Source of the DNA: Acidimicrobiia bacterium
GTDB taxonomy: Bacteria > Actinomycetota > Acidimicrobiia > IMCC26256 > JAGNEX01
Assembly (NCBI GenBank): GCA_020637365.1
Contig: JACJWE010000002.1
Coordinates: 310,001 to 374,000, forward strand
DNA: 64,000 nucleotides
Direction: 5' to 3'
Shown here: positions 8,546 through 18,208 of the stretch, one piece after another
How the letters are laid out: each line of letters opens with the position of its first letter
Numbering within the stretch: the stretch's first letter is position 1
Translations under genes and position numbers: made by a program
Notes under the pieces: generated by a model
The model's input: the letters and a program-made list of their open reading frames with translations, nothing else
Database searches by the model: none
What the model was told of the DNA's origin: nothing

Positions 8546-9601
8546 TCATCGGGTCTTTGGATCACTCACAAGCGAAACCACGCCTCCCGAGCGAGCGAAT
8601 CGGCCGTATCCGGAAACTTCGGTGGCGACCCGTTCACCGGCGACGACCGTCATCATGCGCATGACCGCCCGCTGGTCAGGACGCGGGTACCCCAACCAGA
8701 TCCGCAACGCACGTTGAGCCAAAGCATCTGGCGCTGCCCGCAGCGGCGCAACCCGCAGCCCGCGCTCACATGTGGCCTCGTCGACGAGTTGGCGTGCCAG
8801 TCCATCGAGAAGTTCGTTCTCTTGACGAGCGATCTGGGCAAAACGAGCGAGCGGGACCGCGACGTCACGTCCCAGCCACCTCGACATCGAGGGCAGGGCT
8901 TCGGTGCGGAGCCAACTGCGGACATTGATCCCTTCGAGATTGGTGGGGTCGTTCCACACCGATACACCTGCCTCATCACAGATCGATGCCAAGGTGGCGC
9001 GCCTGACGCCGAGCAGCGGTCTGATCCAGATGCCGTCGACGGGTGCCATCGCAGCGACGCCCGACACGCCCGAGCCGCGCAGCAGACGGTCCATGACCGT
9101 TTCGGCTTGGTCATCAAGATGATGCGCGAGTGCGACGCGGTGACAGCGCGACCCGGCGGCGAGTCGACACAACGCTGCCCGGCGTACCGTTCGCGCCTGC
9201 GATTCCCACGATGCGCCCGGTGGCACGTACACCACCGTTTCGATCATGGGAACTCCGAGTCGGCGGGCCAACCGCCGAACCGCCACCCTGCCCGAGTCTG
9301 TACCGTCGACGCCACACGTCCCGTCCCGGTTGTGTTCGCTCTGCGGGTCGTCCGATGAGGGCTGCATCGAACCGCGCGGGGCAGGGACGCCGTCGTGAAT
9401 GACATGTGCGATGACCATGTCGATACCCGCAGCACGGGCGAGCAGCGCCAAAGCGGTCGAATCGGGCCCTCCCGAACAACCGATGAGCCAACGTTGCTGC
9501 CGCCCCTCAGGCGTACGCGCTCTGGCTGAGAGGTGATCGAGAAGGCTCCGATAACCCACGTCGATCACATCCACCCCAAACACAGCCGATGTTGGCGGCA
9601 A
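8546..9601 (-). CDS. tilS: tRNA(Ile)-lysidine synthetase
   Basis: Ligates lysine to C34 of the tRNA-Ile CAU anticodon so that it reads AUA. The ATP-pyrophosphatase signature SGGPDS sits at about residues 44-49 (IGCSGGPDSTALALLARA), followed by AHVIHDG and the ALAHHLDDQAETVMDRLLRGSG segment typical of the family, then DPTNLEGINVRSWLR. A 40-residue hydrophilic insertion (about 75-115) separates the first strands. At 351 residues it has the short actinobacterial form without the full C-terminal domain. It sits between the DUF2342 gene and hpt, the conserved order in actinobacteria. Confidence 0.95.
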   Translation of the reverse strand: MPPTSAVFGVDVIDVGYRSLLDHLSARARTPEGRQQRWLIGCSGGPDSTALALLARAAGIDMVIAHVIHDGVPAPRGSMQPSSDDPQSEHNRDGTCGVDGTDSGRVAVRRLARRLGVPMIETVVYVPPGASWESQARTVRRAALCRLAAGSRCHRVALAHHLDDQAETVMDRLLRGSGVSGVAAMAPVDGIWIRPLLGVRRATLASICDEAGVSVWNDPTNLEGINVRSWLRTEALPSMSRWLGRDVAVPLARFAQIARQENELLDGLARQLVDEATCERGLRVAPLRAAPDALAQRALRIWLGYPRPDQRAVMRMMTVVAGERVATEVSGYGRFARSGGVVSLVSDPKTR

Positions 9602-9686
9602 TCGTCACCAACGCTGTCAATGCGGTCGCGGCGTTGGGGCTCAGGTGGGGAACGGTCGGGTCGGAGACCGTCGCGGCGCATCGAAT

Positions 9687-10757
9687 TCAGACGCTGACGC
9701 CGACGCGCTCGAGCCAGGCTGGCGGGTCGCTGAAATCATCAAGGGTAGGAAGATTCTCGGGCGCAACCCACGCTTGGTCGATCGCGCGGGTACCCGCGAG
9801 AGCTGCGATATCGGCGCAGAACCGTTCGCCAACGGCGTATTGGGCCATCTTTTGTTCGAGGCCGAGCACCCAGCGAACCACTTTGGCGAGGCCTCCATCG
9901 GAACGGCGGGTGCGTAGCGCGTCCGACATCTGTTCCTGCCCCGGGATGAACTCAGCACCGAGGTGGTCCATCACAAAATTGGCGTGCCCTTCGAGGAGCG
10001 TCATCAAGGACTGGACGCGGTCGAGCGCCTCGATCTGGGCACCATCTGCAAACAGGCCGACGATACCCCGCGGTCCAATCGGATCTTGTCGTTGGCGAAG
10101 CCCGGCGACGACTTTCTGCGCAGCGCGCTGTAGCCGTGCCGGATCGGGGTCGGCGAACGCCATGAGTTCGTCCACCAGGCCAAAGAAATACTCCCGCAAC
10201 CATGGAACGCCGGTGAACTGCACCTTGTGGGTCACCTCGTGAAGTGCCACCCACAAGCGAAACTGTTGGGGTTCAAACCCGTACTGCCGTTCGACAGCGA
10301 CCATGTTCGGGATGACATACATCATCACATCGCCAGCGGGTGAGAACACCTCGTACTGGCCGAGGACCCGCCGGGAGACAAACCCGAGCATGAAACCAAC
10401 TTCGGCAGCGGTTGCTTTACGCGTGAAACCGTTGACACCCGCTTCGATCAGCTTGGGGTAGCGCAGATAGAGCGACCGCAGCAGATCCATGTAGCTATCT
10501 GCGTTCGCGCCGACCCATTCGGATCGGTCGACACAGCGCACCGTGGCCGGTGCGGCGATGGCGCCAAGCCCGGTGAACTCTGCGACCGCCGCTTCGGCAA
10601 ACGCAGTGTGCTCGGCCATGTCATGGCGAAAACGCGCCGCGAGAACCGCCCCGGAAGCCGATTCGGTCCCCGAGAAACGCTTCGCGACGGTGCGGACAAA
10701 GCCCCAGTCAACCGGATCGGCGGCCGGATCGAAGTCGGCAACCGACGGGTCGATCAC
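9687..10757 (-). CDS. Zinc-dependent metalloprotease, DUF2342 / F420-associated family
   Basis: Member of the actinobacterial family annotated as putative hydrolase or F420-biosynthesis-associated protein; the true substrate is unknown. The zinc site HEVTH lies in LWVALHEVTHKVQF (about residue 190), and FVDEL/EGHANFVMDHLG downstream supplies the further acidic and histidine residues usual in gluzincins. 356 residues is the family's length. The GTG start overlaps the stop of the upstream small membrane protein by 4 bases, so the two are coupled. The order small membrane protein, DUF2342, tilS, hpt, ftsH is that of Mycobacterium tuberculosis around Rv3626c-Rv3610c apart from unrelated inserts. 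Confidence 0.9.
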   Translation of the reverse strand: MIDPSVADFDPAADPVDWGFVRTVAKRFSGTESASGAVLAARFRHDMAEHTAFAEAAVAEFTGLGAIAAPATVRCVDRSEWVGANADSYMDLLRSLYLRYPKLIEAGVNGFTRKATAAEVGFMLGFVSRRVLGQYEVFSPAGDVMMYVIPNMVAVERQYGFEPQQFRLWVALHEVTHKVQFTGVPWLREYFFGLVDELMAFADPDPARLQRAAQKVVAGLRQRQDPIGPRGIVGLFADGAQIEALDRVQSLMTLLEGHANFVMDHLGAEFIPGQEQMSDALRTRRSDGGLAKVVRWVLGLEQKMAQYAVGERFCADIAALAGTRAIDQAWVAPENLPTLDDFSDPPAWLERVGVSV

Positions 10758-11011
10758 CGGCGAGCCGACCAGCCTAGGTACACCTTGGCCAGGTACCAGA
10801 GCGCCAACAACACGAGCACGGCAAGGGCGCTAAAGGCCATCACGGGAGCGATCCATGAATGCCATTTGTGCTGGGTTGAGATGTCGGTCACGACATCGGG
10901 CGCTTCAAAGGAGCCAGCCTCGGTTGCCCAGGCTGGCATAACGGCCACAAGTTGCATCGCCAAGAAAATCCCGAGTGATGCCAATGCTGGACGTACGCGA
11001 CCGAGCCTCAT
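10754..11011 (-). CDS. Small membrane protein upstream of the DUF2342 gene
   Basis: An 85-residue protein with a strong GGAGGAG ribosome-binding site 5 bases before the ATG. It has an N-terminal signal-like segment (LASLGIFLAMQLVAVMPAWA, about 11-30), a short polar stretch, and one membrane helix (MAFSALAVLVLLALWYLAKVY, about 59-79) ending in WSARR. Its stop overlaps the start of the metalloprotease gene. No family recognised; the coupling suggests it may place or regulate the protease. The longer frame that extends upstream through the tRNA gene is not real. Confidence 0.8.
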   Translation of the reverse strand: MRLGRVRPALASLGIFLAMQLVAVMPAWATEAGSFEAPDVVTDISTQHKWHSWIAPVMAFSALAVLVLLALWYLAKVYLGWSARR

Positions 11012-11046
11012 GGACTCCTCCGAAAAGCTGACTGTGAAAAGAGAAC

Positions 11047-11122
11047 TGGAGCCGGGGATCGGACTTGAACCGACGACCTGCTCATTACGAGTGAGCTGCT
11101 CTACCGTCTGAGCTACCCCGGC
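11047..11122 (-). tRNA. tRNA-Thr (anticodon CGT)
   Basis: On the minus strand the acceptor arm GCCGGGG pairs with CCCCGGC, the D stem GCTC/GAGC, the anticodon stem GCTCA/TGAGC around the loop CTCGTAA (anticodon CGT, codon ACG) and the T arm GTCGG-TTCAAGT-CCGAT. CCA is encoded at 11047-11049. It lies 23 bases after holB and may be processed from that transcript. Confidence 0.96.
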
Positions 11123-11145
11123 CGACCCGGACATGCTAGTGGCGC

Positions 11146-12282
11146 TCAGCCCAAGGGAGGACATCGAAGGAGCCACGCGTCCAACATCAGACTCGTTCGC
11201 ACCGATGGCGTTTCGGTGAAGACACGTTGAGTCTGCTCCGTCGACGAAAACCAACCGTCCGCGATTTCGGGCGAGATCTCGCCGTTCGCCAGCCGGTTGG
11301 ACACCGACGCCAGCACTCCCGCAAACACCTCTCCGAGCGCTTCGATGCGGGCTTGGGTCACCAGACGTTTCTGGCGATTTTCGAGACTTCTTTCCATCGT
11401 TGCGGCGACGCGCGGCGGATACCCCGCAGCCTCGATATCGGTTCTGAGTTTCGCTATCTGACCGGCGTGTTGTTCACCCAGCCCGTCGACTGCAGCGTCG
11501 ACCGCATCGGTGATCTCAGCGGATAGGCGCCCGGCGCTCGCGCCGTACGGCCGCAATCGGGCAGGAAGATCCAGCGCCAACCGTCGTAGGTCGCGGTAGG
11601 GACCGGCGAGTCGTCGGGCGCGATCGAGACTTCCCCCGGAGGCCGCCACGGCGTCAGCGACAGCATCCGCGTCGACGCCGTCGTCGAGTAGCGCCGTTGA
11701 GATCTCTTGAGAGGTCAGCGGCGCAAGGTTGGATCCAACGCAGCGCGACCTGATCGTGATCAGCACGTCTTGAGGTGAAGACGTGTGACCGACGATGACC
11801 GTGCCGGGCGGCGGCTCTTCCATCGTCTTGAGCAGCTTGTTGGCGGCGGTCTCGTTGAGACGATCGATGTCGTGGATGAGCACCACCGCGCGACCCGCTT
11901 CGATCGGAGCGACGTTGACTCGCCGCACGATTTCACGGGCCTGTTCAACCAGGATCGATGCACCCTCGGGCTCGACTTCGAACACATCGGGATGCGCCAT
12001 CGACATGACCCTGGTACACGTTCGGCAGTGCCCGCAGCCACGATCTGGGCACAGGACCGCGGCGATGAAGCGTCGAGCGACGTCGTCGAGGCCACTTCCG
12101 GGCGGACCGACCAGCAGGTTGGCGTGTGGAGGCGCTAGAGCGAGACGTGACAGGTAGCTGAGTTGGCTCCCATGCCCAACGCTCGCTGCGAGCACCGGAG
12201 CAACGGAGCCCACCGGTTCCAAGCCCGACTCCTCGACGGCAGACATGCCGGGCTCACCCACTTCGAGGTTCGACGGCGTCAC
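11146..12282 (-). CDS. holB: DNA polymerase III subunit delta'
   Basis: Clamp-loader subunit that works with gamma/tau and delta to load the sliding clamp. The N-terminal AAA+ domain shows a degenerate Walker A (GPPGSGLDD, the lysine replaced), the four-cysteine zinc module CPDRGCGHCRTC (about 78-89), the Walker B region VVLIHDIDRLNETAANKLLKTMEEPP and the sensor/arginine-finger IRSRC. A non-functional P-loop is normal for delta' subunits. 378 residues is typical. Its start lies 29 bases inside tmk, and tmk overlaps the MFS gene, so topA/MFS/tmk/holB are read together. Confidence 0.93.
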   Translation of the reverse strand: MTPSNLEVGEPGMSAVEESGLEPVGSVAPVLAASVGHGSQLSYLSRLALAPPHANLLVGPPGSGLDDVARRFIAAVLCPDRGCGHCRTCTRVMSMAHPDVFEVEPEGASILVEQAREIVRRVNVAPIEAGRAVVLIHDIDRLNETAANKLLKTMEEPPPGTVIVGHTSSPQDVLITIRSRCVGSNLAPLTSQEISTALLDDGVDADAVADAVAASGGSLDRARRLAGPYRDLRRLALDLPARLRPYGASAGRLSAEITDAVDAAVDGLGEQHAGQIAKLRTDIEAAGYPPRVAATMERSLENRQKRLVTQARIEALGEVFAGVLASVSNRLANGEISPEIADGWFSSTEQTQRVFTETPSVRTSLMLDAWLLRCPPLG

Positions 12283-12994
12283 CGCCGAAGTCAGCTAGGA
12301 CGCCCCACAATTGATCTGCTACCTCGTCGATCGAACCGGATGCGTCGATCATCTGCCAACCAAACCTGGTCGCCAGATGACGATAGCCATCACGAACCCG
12401 CTGTCCGAATTCCGCTCCTGCGGACTCAAAACGGTCAGCATCTGGCCGGTCACGCAGCGACCGGTCCCCAGGGTCGAGAACAAAGACCACATCGGGTTCC
12501 AGTGAGATGCCGCTCAGATCGTGGAGCGCCAGAACCCGATCGACGCCGAGACCACGGGCGAGTCCTTGATAGACGAGCGAACTTGGGAGATATCGGTCGG
12601 TCACCACATGGCTGCCGGCCGCCAAGAGGGGTTCGAGCGCAGCGACATGCTGAACGCGTTGCGCGGTCATCAGCAGTGCCTCAGCCATCGGCTCAGAATC
12701 GGCATGTAACACAAGACTTCGGATCTCACGACCCAGATCGGTACCGCCGGGTTCGAAGGTTTGATGAACCGTCGCCCCACCGGAGCGCCACCGCCTGACG
12801 AGCAGATCGACCTGTGTCGATTTGCCCCCTCCATCGGGACCCTCCAACACCACGAACAGCCCTCGTTGAGCAGCATGATCGGGTTTCTTCCCCGGGTCCG
12901 GTGCGTTCTGGTGGGACCGCTGGTTGGAGGGCGGGTTTTGGTCGCCTCGACATTGAGCGCCTGGAGGTCGAGTCAGAGGATTCATCGGTTCCAC
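12254..12994 (-). CDS. tmk: Thymidylate kinase
   Basis: Phosphorylates dTMP to dTDP. The P-loop GPDGGGKST lies at about 52-60 after a 45-residue hydrophilic, proline-rich leader absent in most homologues; a later start cannot be excluded. The family's DRY-type motif appears as VVTDRYLPSSLVYQG, and the lid region is DRPDADRFESAG. The start overlaps the MFS gene by 13 bases, and holB starts within its last codons. In several actinobacteria an MFS-type domain and thymidylate kinase are adjacent or fused, which fits this arrangement. Confidence 0.95.
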   Translation of the reverse strand: MEPMNPLTRPPGAQCRGDQNPPSNQRSHQNAPDPGKKPDHAAQRGLFVVLEGPDGGGKSTQVDLLVRRWRSGGATVHQTFEPGGTDLGREIRSLVLHADSEPMAEALLMTAQRVQHVAALEPLLAAGSHVVTDRYLPSSLVYQGLARGLGVDRVLALHDLSGISLEPDVVFVLDPGDRSLRDRPDADRFESAGAEFGQRVRDGYRHLATRFGWQMIDASGSIDEVADQLWGVLADFGGDAVEPRSG

Positions 12995-14397
12995 GTTTGT
13001 GGTTCCACGGTGTCGATGCGCCGACGCTCTTCAGGCGATTCGGTGCGCGCGGCCCGAGCCGCGAGCAGCCCGCCCAGCGCTGCGATGATGCCGCCCGTCA
13101 ACAGCGCCAAGCGGCTACCCGGAAAGAACATCGACATCGAACCGATATTGAACGTCCGATCCGCGCCCAGCACCCTTCGGGACAATACGTCGAGACCGCC
13201 AGCGAGGGCGGGGAACAGCACGAGCGATCCGAAGACCGAAAGCCGCACGACCGTATTGAGCGCGGCGAAGGTGCGGCCACGGATGTCGTCGGTCGCTCGC
13301 GCGTGCAGGATCGTCAACCCGGTGACGTATGCCGGTGCAGCGAAGAAGCCCAAGGCCCCGATCCACACCACCGCGACCGCTAGCGAACTGGTCAACGAGG
13401 CGAGGATGATCGCTATACCCGAGATGGCGACCCCCCCAGCAAACAACATGTTCTGAGGCACAAAGCGCGACACGACCCGCACGCTCGCTACGCCGAACGC
13501 CGCTCCGAGCCCAACCCCAAAGTTCAGCAATCCGTACCCGCTCGGACCGGCACCGAGAACATCACTCGTAATCCGCTCCCCCAATGAGACGATCGATGCG
13601 CCGCCGAGCAGCCCGATCGACATACCCAACATCACCCCGCGAATGGCGGGTTGTTGAGCAACAAATCGGATGCCTTCTTTGATGTCTCGCCACGCGTCGC
13701 CCCAAGGAATCCCCTTGGCATCCGATTCACGGTGACGCTCCCTGCCGCGAGGAATCGCCAAACGGGAAATCACCATCGCCGAAGCAACGTAGGTCAAGGA
13801 GTCAAAGACGATTGCCAGGCTCTCGCCGGTGACATCGGCGAACAGGCTGAACTGGGCAAGCCAATCCGAAATCGATGCGAGGATCGCGAAAATCAGCGCA
13901 GCAACGGGGATCACCCCAAACATCGCCGCGAGCGAGAGCGAATTGGCCATTTCAAGGCGTTCGCGAGGTACCAGGTGCGGAACGCTCGCCTCTTTCGCTG
14001 GCGCCCACAGCATCGCCAGGATTTCCATCAACAACGGGATCAGGATCAGCCCGAAGAGATTGTCGAAATATAACAACGGCAAAAACACCAACGCACGCGA
14101 AAAGTCGATCACGACCATGGTGCGTTTTCGATCCCAACGATCGGCGAGCACTCCGCCGACAGGCGCCAACAACAGCCCGGGAAGCACCCGGGCCATGATC
14201 GTGAGCGCGGTTCCGACCTCACCGGCAACACGACCAGCGATCGAGATCGTCGCCATGATGCCGATCCAGTCACCAAGACTCGACCCAACTTGGGAAATCC
14301 AAAGGTTGAAAAACGCGCGCGAACCAAAGGTCCGCTCGATCCAGCCTTGGCTCGAACCGTCGTGTCGTTCAACTCTGTCGGCTGCGTCCACCGTCAC
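12982..14397 (-). CDS. MFS transporter (EntS/MFS_3-type)
   Basis: A 471-residue membrane protein with roughly twelve hydrophobic segments. After the second segment it carries the MFS loop motif as GGVLADRWDRKRTM (about 84-97), and the N-terminal half ends with a basic cytoplasmic loop (RGRERHRESDAKG). The C-terminus is hydrophilic. Substrate cannot be read from the sequence; relatives are listed as exporters of siderophores or drugs. Position between topA and tmk is conserved in actinobacteria. A TAAGCT box precedes two GTG codons, 2 bases from the first (14397) and 8 from the second (14391), so either may start. Confidence 0.85.
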   Translation of the reverse strand: MTVDAADRVERHDGSSQGWIERTFGSRAFFNLWISQVGSSLGDWIGIMATISIAGRVAGEVGTALTIMARVLPGLLLAPVGGVLADRWDRKRTMVVIDFSRALVFLPLLYFDNLFGLILIPLLMEILAMLWAPAKEASVPHLVPRERLEMANSLSLAAMFGVIPVAALIFAILASISDWLAQFSLFADVTGESLAIVFDSLTYVASAMVISRLAIPRGRERHRESDAKGIPWGDAWRDIKEGIRFVAQQPAIRGVMLGMSIGLLGGASIVSLGERITSDVLGAGPSGYGLLNFGVGLGAAFGVASVRVVSRFVPQNMLFAGGVAISGIAIILASLTSSLAVAVVWIGALGFFAAPAYVTGLTILHARATDDIRGRTFAALNTVVRLSVFGSLVLFPALAGGLDVLSRRVLGADRTFNIGSMSMFFPGSRLALLTGGIIAALGGLLAARAARTESPEERRRIDTVEPQTWNR

Positions 14398-14473
14398 CGA
14401 GCTTACGTCCCGATCGTCAGAGGTCGGTAGGTGTCAATGCTCTGATCAGGGCTGTGACCAGCACCGTAACCGG

Positions 14474-17056
14474 TCAACGCTTCGCGTCGGCCCGGGCGCG
14501 CAGCCACTCGACCGCCTCCTCGACCTTGACCGTCTCAGGTTCACGGCCCCGCGGAATCGACGCATTTGTCGTGCCGTCGGTGACATAGGGCCCATAGCGA
14601 CCGTCCAGGATCTTGAGCGCCTTACCGTTCTCGCTGTTCTCGCCCAACTCGCGCAACACGCGCTGTTGGCGACGTCCGCGGCGTTTCGGCTGAGCAAAGA
14701 GTTCGACCGCCTGATCCAAGGTGATCGTCAGTAGTTCGGCTTCGTCCTGCAGCGAACGCGAATCGTCGCCACGTTTGAGGTATGGGCCAAAACGCCCGTT
14801 GTGCGCAACGACCTCTTCACCGTCGATCTCACCGAGGGATCGGGGGATGCTCAACAAGTCGAGCGCCTCCTCGAGGGTGACGGTCCGGGGATCCATCGTC
14901 TTGAACAGCGACGAGGTCTTCGGTTTCTTGCCCCGCTTCTTCCCGGATGGGGGCGGCTCGGGCTGGCCAAGTTGGACATAGGGGCCGTAACGGCCATCTT
15001 TCACGACGATTTCTTTGCCGGTTTCAGGGTCGGTACCGAGCACTTTGTCAGGAGCGTTTTGGCGTTCGATCAGCTCCATCGCCAGTTCGGTCGTGAGCTC
15101 GTCAGGCGCGAGGTCGGTCGGGACTGACGCACGCTTTTCACCCATATCGACGTAGGGACCATAACGACCGACCCGAACGACGACGCCGTCATCACCCTCG
15201 GTTTGGCCAACGGTGATCGAATTGATCGCACGGGCGTTGATGTCGGGAAACTGGGTTTCGATCTGCTTGTGCAGCCCGTAAGCGTGATCGCCCGATCCTC
15301 CGAAATAGAAGTCGGTCAGCCACGGCACCGCCTCGTTGCCGCCGTGAGCGATCGCGTCGAGGTCAGACTCCATATTGGCGGTGAAGTCGTAGTCGATCAG
15401 ATCACCAAAGTGGGTTTCAAGGAGTTGAACGACCGCAAAAGCCGTCCACGAGGGCACCAGGGCCGTCCCCTTCTTCCAGACATAGCCGCGGTCCTGGATG
15501 GTCTGGATCACCGATGCATACGTCGACGGGCGACCGATACCGCGCGCCTCGAGCTCTTGGACCAGACGGGCCTCGGTGTAGCGGGCGGGCGGTTTGGTCT
15601 CATGGTCCTTGGCCTGAGCCGAGGTGCACTCGACAACCTGGCCGACCTCGAGCGGCGGCAGGACAACCTCTCGATCATCGAGTTCGGCTTCTGGGTCATC
15701 GGCACCCTCAACGTAAGCGCGCAAGTATCCGGGGAACACGATGATTCGCCCGTTGGCTTGGAGGATCAGCGCCTCACCGTCGGGGCCAGCTTCGGAAAGC
15801 TGAACGGTCATCCGCTTGCCGCGAGCGTTCTCCATCTGAGATGCGACGGTTCGCTTCCAGATGAGGTCATAGAGCTTGCGCTCATCGTCATCGAGTTCGG
15901 AAGCAACCTCGTCAGGCGATCTGAAGGTTTCACCCGCGGGTCGGATTGCCTCGTGAGCTTCCTGAGCTCCCTTGACCTTCTTGGTGTACAGCCGCGGCGA
16001 TGCTGGCAAATACTCGGGCCCGTAACGCCGCTCGATCTCAGAACGCGCCGCCGCCAGGGCCTGTTCCGACAGCGTGGTCGAGTCGGTACGCATATAGGTG
16101 ATGAACCCGCGCTCATAAAGCCGCTGGGCAACCGACATGGCACGAGACGCAGAAAAACGCAGCTTGCGGCCAGCCTCTTGTTGCAACGTCGAGGTGATAA
16201 ACGGCGCGTACGGCTTGTTTTGGTAGTCCTTTGCCTCGACCGACACAACCGTGGGTGAGCTGTTCTCGAGGCGACCCCGGATCGCTTCGGCGCGTTCACC
16301 GTCGAGGAGCAGGACGTTCTTGCCCTGCGAAATGCGACCTGTGTCGGGATCAAAATCTTTGCCGCTCGCGACCCGCACCCCATCGACGGAATGCAGTGCT
16401 GCCCCGAAATCGGAGCTCTTGGCATTCATCGTGGCTTCGATGCTCCAGTAAGCGCCCGCCCGAAAAGCGATGCGGTCGCGTTCGCGTTCGACGACCAACC
16501 GGGTCGCGACGCTCTGTACGCGCCCAGCGGACAACTTGGGCATGATCTTCTTCCAGAGCACCTCGGAGAGTTCCCAGCCGTAGAGGCGGTCCAAGATGCG
16601 ACGGGCCTCTTGAGCATCGACCAGCTTGCGGTCGAGGTCCCGCGTGTTTTCCATCGCCTGCTCAATGGCGGGCTTGGTGATCTCGTGGAACACCATGCGC
16701 TTGACCGGCACCTTGGGGTTCAGCACCTCCAACAGGTGCCACGCGATCGATTCCCCCTCGCGATCCTCATCCGTTGCGAGAAACACTTCGTCGGCGTTCT
16801 TCAGCAAGGACCGCAGCTTCTTGACCTGGTCGCGCTTACGAGCCGGGATGATGTACAACGGCTTGAAGTCATTGTCGACGTCCACGGCAAGGTTCGCCCA
16901 CGGTTCACCCTTGTACGCCTTTGGGATCTCTCTGGCAGAACCGGGCAGGTCACGGACGTGCCCAACACTTGATTCAACCGTAAAGCCCGGGCCAAGGATC
17001 CCAGCAATGGTGCGCGCCTTGGCTGGCGACTCGACAATCACAAGAGAATTTGCCAC
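14474..17056 (-). CDS. topA: DNA topoisomerase I
   Basis: Relaxes negatively supercoiled DNA through a single-strand break. The GTG at 17056 is chosen because GAGGT lies about 9 bases upstream and the protein then begins VANSLVIVESPAKA, the usual start of the Toprim domain. The Toprim acidic motif ATDEDREGE and the active-site tyrosine in FITYMRTDSTTLS are present, as are VQSVATRLVVERE and RYTEARLVQELEARGIGRPSTYA. The C-terminal third is built of actinobacterial GRYGPYV-type repeats (at least four) rather than zinc fingers, ending with a basic tail. 860 residues. Probably heads the MFS-tmk-holB unit. Confidence 0.97.
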   Translation of the reverse strand: MANSLVIVESPAKARTIAGILGPGFTVESSVGHVRDLPGSAREIPKAYKGEPWANLAVDVDNDFKPLYIIPARKRDQVKKLRSLLKNADEVFLATDEDREGESIAWHLLEVLNPKVPVKRMVFHEITKPAIEQAMENTRDLDRKLVDAQEARRILDRLYGWELSEVLWKKIMPKLSAGRVQSVATRLVVERERDRIAFRAGAYWSIEATMNAKSSDFGAALHSVDGVRVASGKDFDPDTGRISQGKNVLLLDGERAEAIRGRLENSSPTVVSVEAKDYQNKPYAPFITSTLQQEAGRKLRFSASRAMSVAQRLYERGFITYMRTDSTTLSEQALAAARSEIERRYGPEYLPASPRLYTKKVKGAQEAHEAIRPAGETFRSPDEVASELDDDERKLYDLIWKRTVASQMENARGKRMTVQLSEAGPDGEALILQANGRIIVFPGYLRAYVEGADDPEAELDDREVVLPPLEVGQVVECTSAQAKDHETKPPARYTEARLVQELEARGIGRPSTYASVIQTIQDRGYVWKKGTALVPSWTAFAVVQLLETHFGDLIDYDFTANMESDLDAIAHGGNEAVPWLTDFYFGGSGDHAYGLHKQIETQFPDINARAINSITVGQTEGDDGVVVRVGRYGPYVDMGEKRASVPTDLAPDELTTELAMELIERQNAPDKVLGTDPETGKEIVVKDGRYGPYVQLGQPEPPPSGKKRGKKPKTSSLFKTMDPRTVTLEEALDLLSIPRSLGEIDGEEVVAHNGRFGPYLKRGDDSRSLQDEAELLTITLDQAVELFAQPKRRGRRQQRVLRELGENSENGKALKILDGRYGPYVTDGTTNASIPRGREPETVKVEEAVEWLRARADAKR

Positions 17057-17275
17057 GAAAAAGACCTCAATTCGGCGTGTTGCATTCACCTCGTTGGCAA
17101 CGGTCTAGCCTACGGGTTCGTATGCGCCGCCACTGGGTTGCATGACGCTGGTACGCGTGATCAGCCACATCGTCCCGGCTCGCAGTCCGAAACGGGCGGC
17201 ATACAAAAGTCGGATAGTAGGGGTTGGGACGGCTCCGATGTCGTGAGCCCACCCCCACAAGGGATGTTCCACGTT

Positions 17276-18208
17276 ATGACGATGCCACGCAATCCATCGC
17301 CTCGCGGGGACGGACGCCCCCTACCCAGACGGGCTCAAGATTCGGTCGCGCAGGAACGGGCCAACCGTAGGGCGAACCGTCGCCAGCAGCGGCGGCGGCG
17401 CCGTCAGATCCGTTCTGCGGTGATCGGCGTTGTCCTCATATTGCTCCTGATCGTGTTGTTGTCGCGATGCGGAGGCGGGGACGATACATCGACCGCGACG
17501 CCGAACTCGGCCGCCAATTCCGCTGTCGACGCAAACGATCAACCCTCAGCGTCAGCAACCCCGACCGTCGAAATAACCGCAGCGAACATCGATGGAGGTG
17601 GCCAGATCGCCGCAGCGGACCAAACCGCCGTACAACAAGCCATCCAGCAGTACGTGGCGATCGGTATCGACCAATCCGCCCAGACCGGGACCGCACCCGC
17701 CGGCCTGAACGCCCTCATGACCGACGAGGCAGCAGCGCAGGTCACTCAGCAGGCCCAAGACGTGCTCACCGACGCGTCGGTCGGCCCGGGCGCAACGCCA
17801 AAACAGGTGACGACGGCGACGGCGACGCTGACCGGCGGACTCCCCGATGAAGCGGGAAACATCACCGTGATCGCCGCTCGCGTGCGGATCAATGCGGTAT
17901 TCGCCAAGGAAGGGTCCGCTCAAACGATCAGCCAGCGCGCCGGCGACCTGTCCTTCATCCGCAGCGGAACCGCATGGCTGCTCGATGGTTGGGACCTCGA
18001 AGTCCGCCGGGCAGGTGGTGGTGTAGACACTCAAACCCAGGCGACGAGCTCGGTCGAAACGGACGGCGCAGACGGGGTGCAGGCCCCCGCCGCCGCGGCT
18101 ACAACGACAACCGCTGGGGATAGCTTGTCCATTCAAGATTTTTCGAGTGACGCCGGCACGGGGGCTGCGGTCGGCGTCATAGCTGCGAACATTTCCGTCT
18201 CAGGATGA
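17276..18208 (+). CDS. Membrane-anchored protein with extracytoplasmic domain, unknown
   Basis: A 310-residue protein with a very basic N-terminus (RANRRANRRQQRRRRR), one membrane helix (SAVIGVVLILLLIVLLSRC, about 45-63) and a long outside part rich in alanine, threonine and glutamine. The folded portion (about 95-220) ends in SFIRSGTAWLLDGWDLEVRR, a pattern like NTF2-type or conjugal-transfer-associated domains, but I do not recognise a family. The ATG at 17276 follows an AAGGGATG about 14 bases away; an ATG at 17264 is an alternative. Its stop overlaps the LCP start in an ATGA, implying a shared envelope role. Confidence 0.75.
   Translation: MTMPRNPSPRGDGRPLPRRAQDSVAQERANRRANRRQQRRRRRQIRSAVIGVVLILLLIVLLSRCGGGDDTSTATPNSAANSAVDANDQPSASATPTVEITAANIDGGGQIAAADQTAVQQAIQQYVAIGIDQSAQTGTAPAGLNALMTDEAAAQVTQQAQDVLTDASVGPGATPKQVTTATATLTGGLPDEAGNITVIAARVRINAVFAKEGSAQTISQRAGDLSFIRSGTAWLLDGWDLEVRRAGGGVDTQTQATSSVETDGADGVQAPAAAATTTTAGDSLSIQDFSSDAGTGAAVGVIAANISVSG

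Noticed and set aside
10754..11254. Longer frame through the tRNA-Thr gene
   Set aside because: The extra residues are the translated tRNA; the strong ribosome-binding site and signal-like sequence fix the start at 11011.
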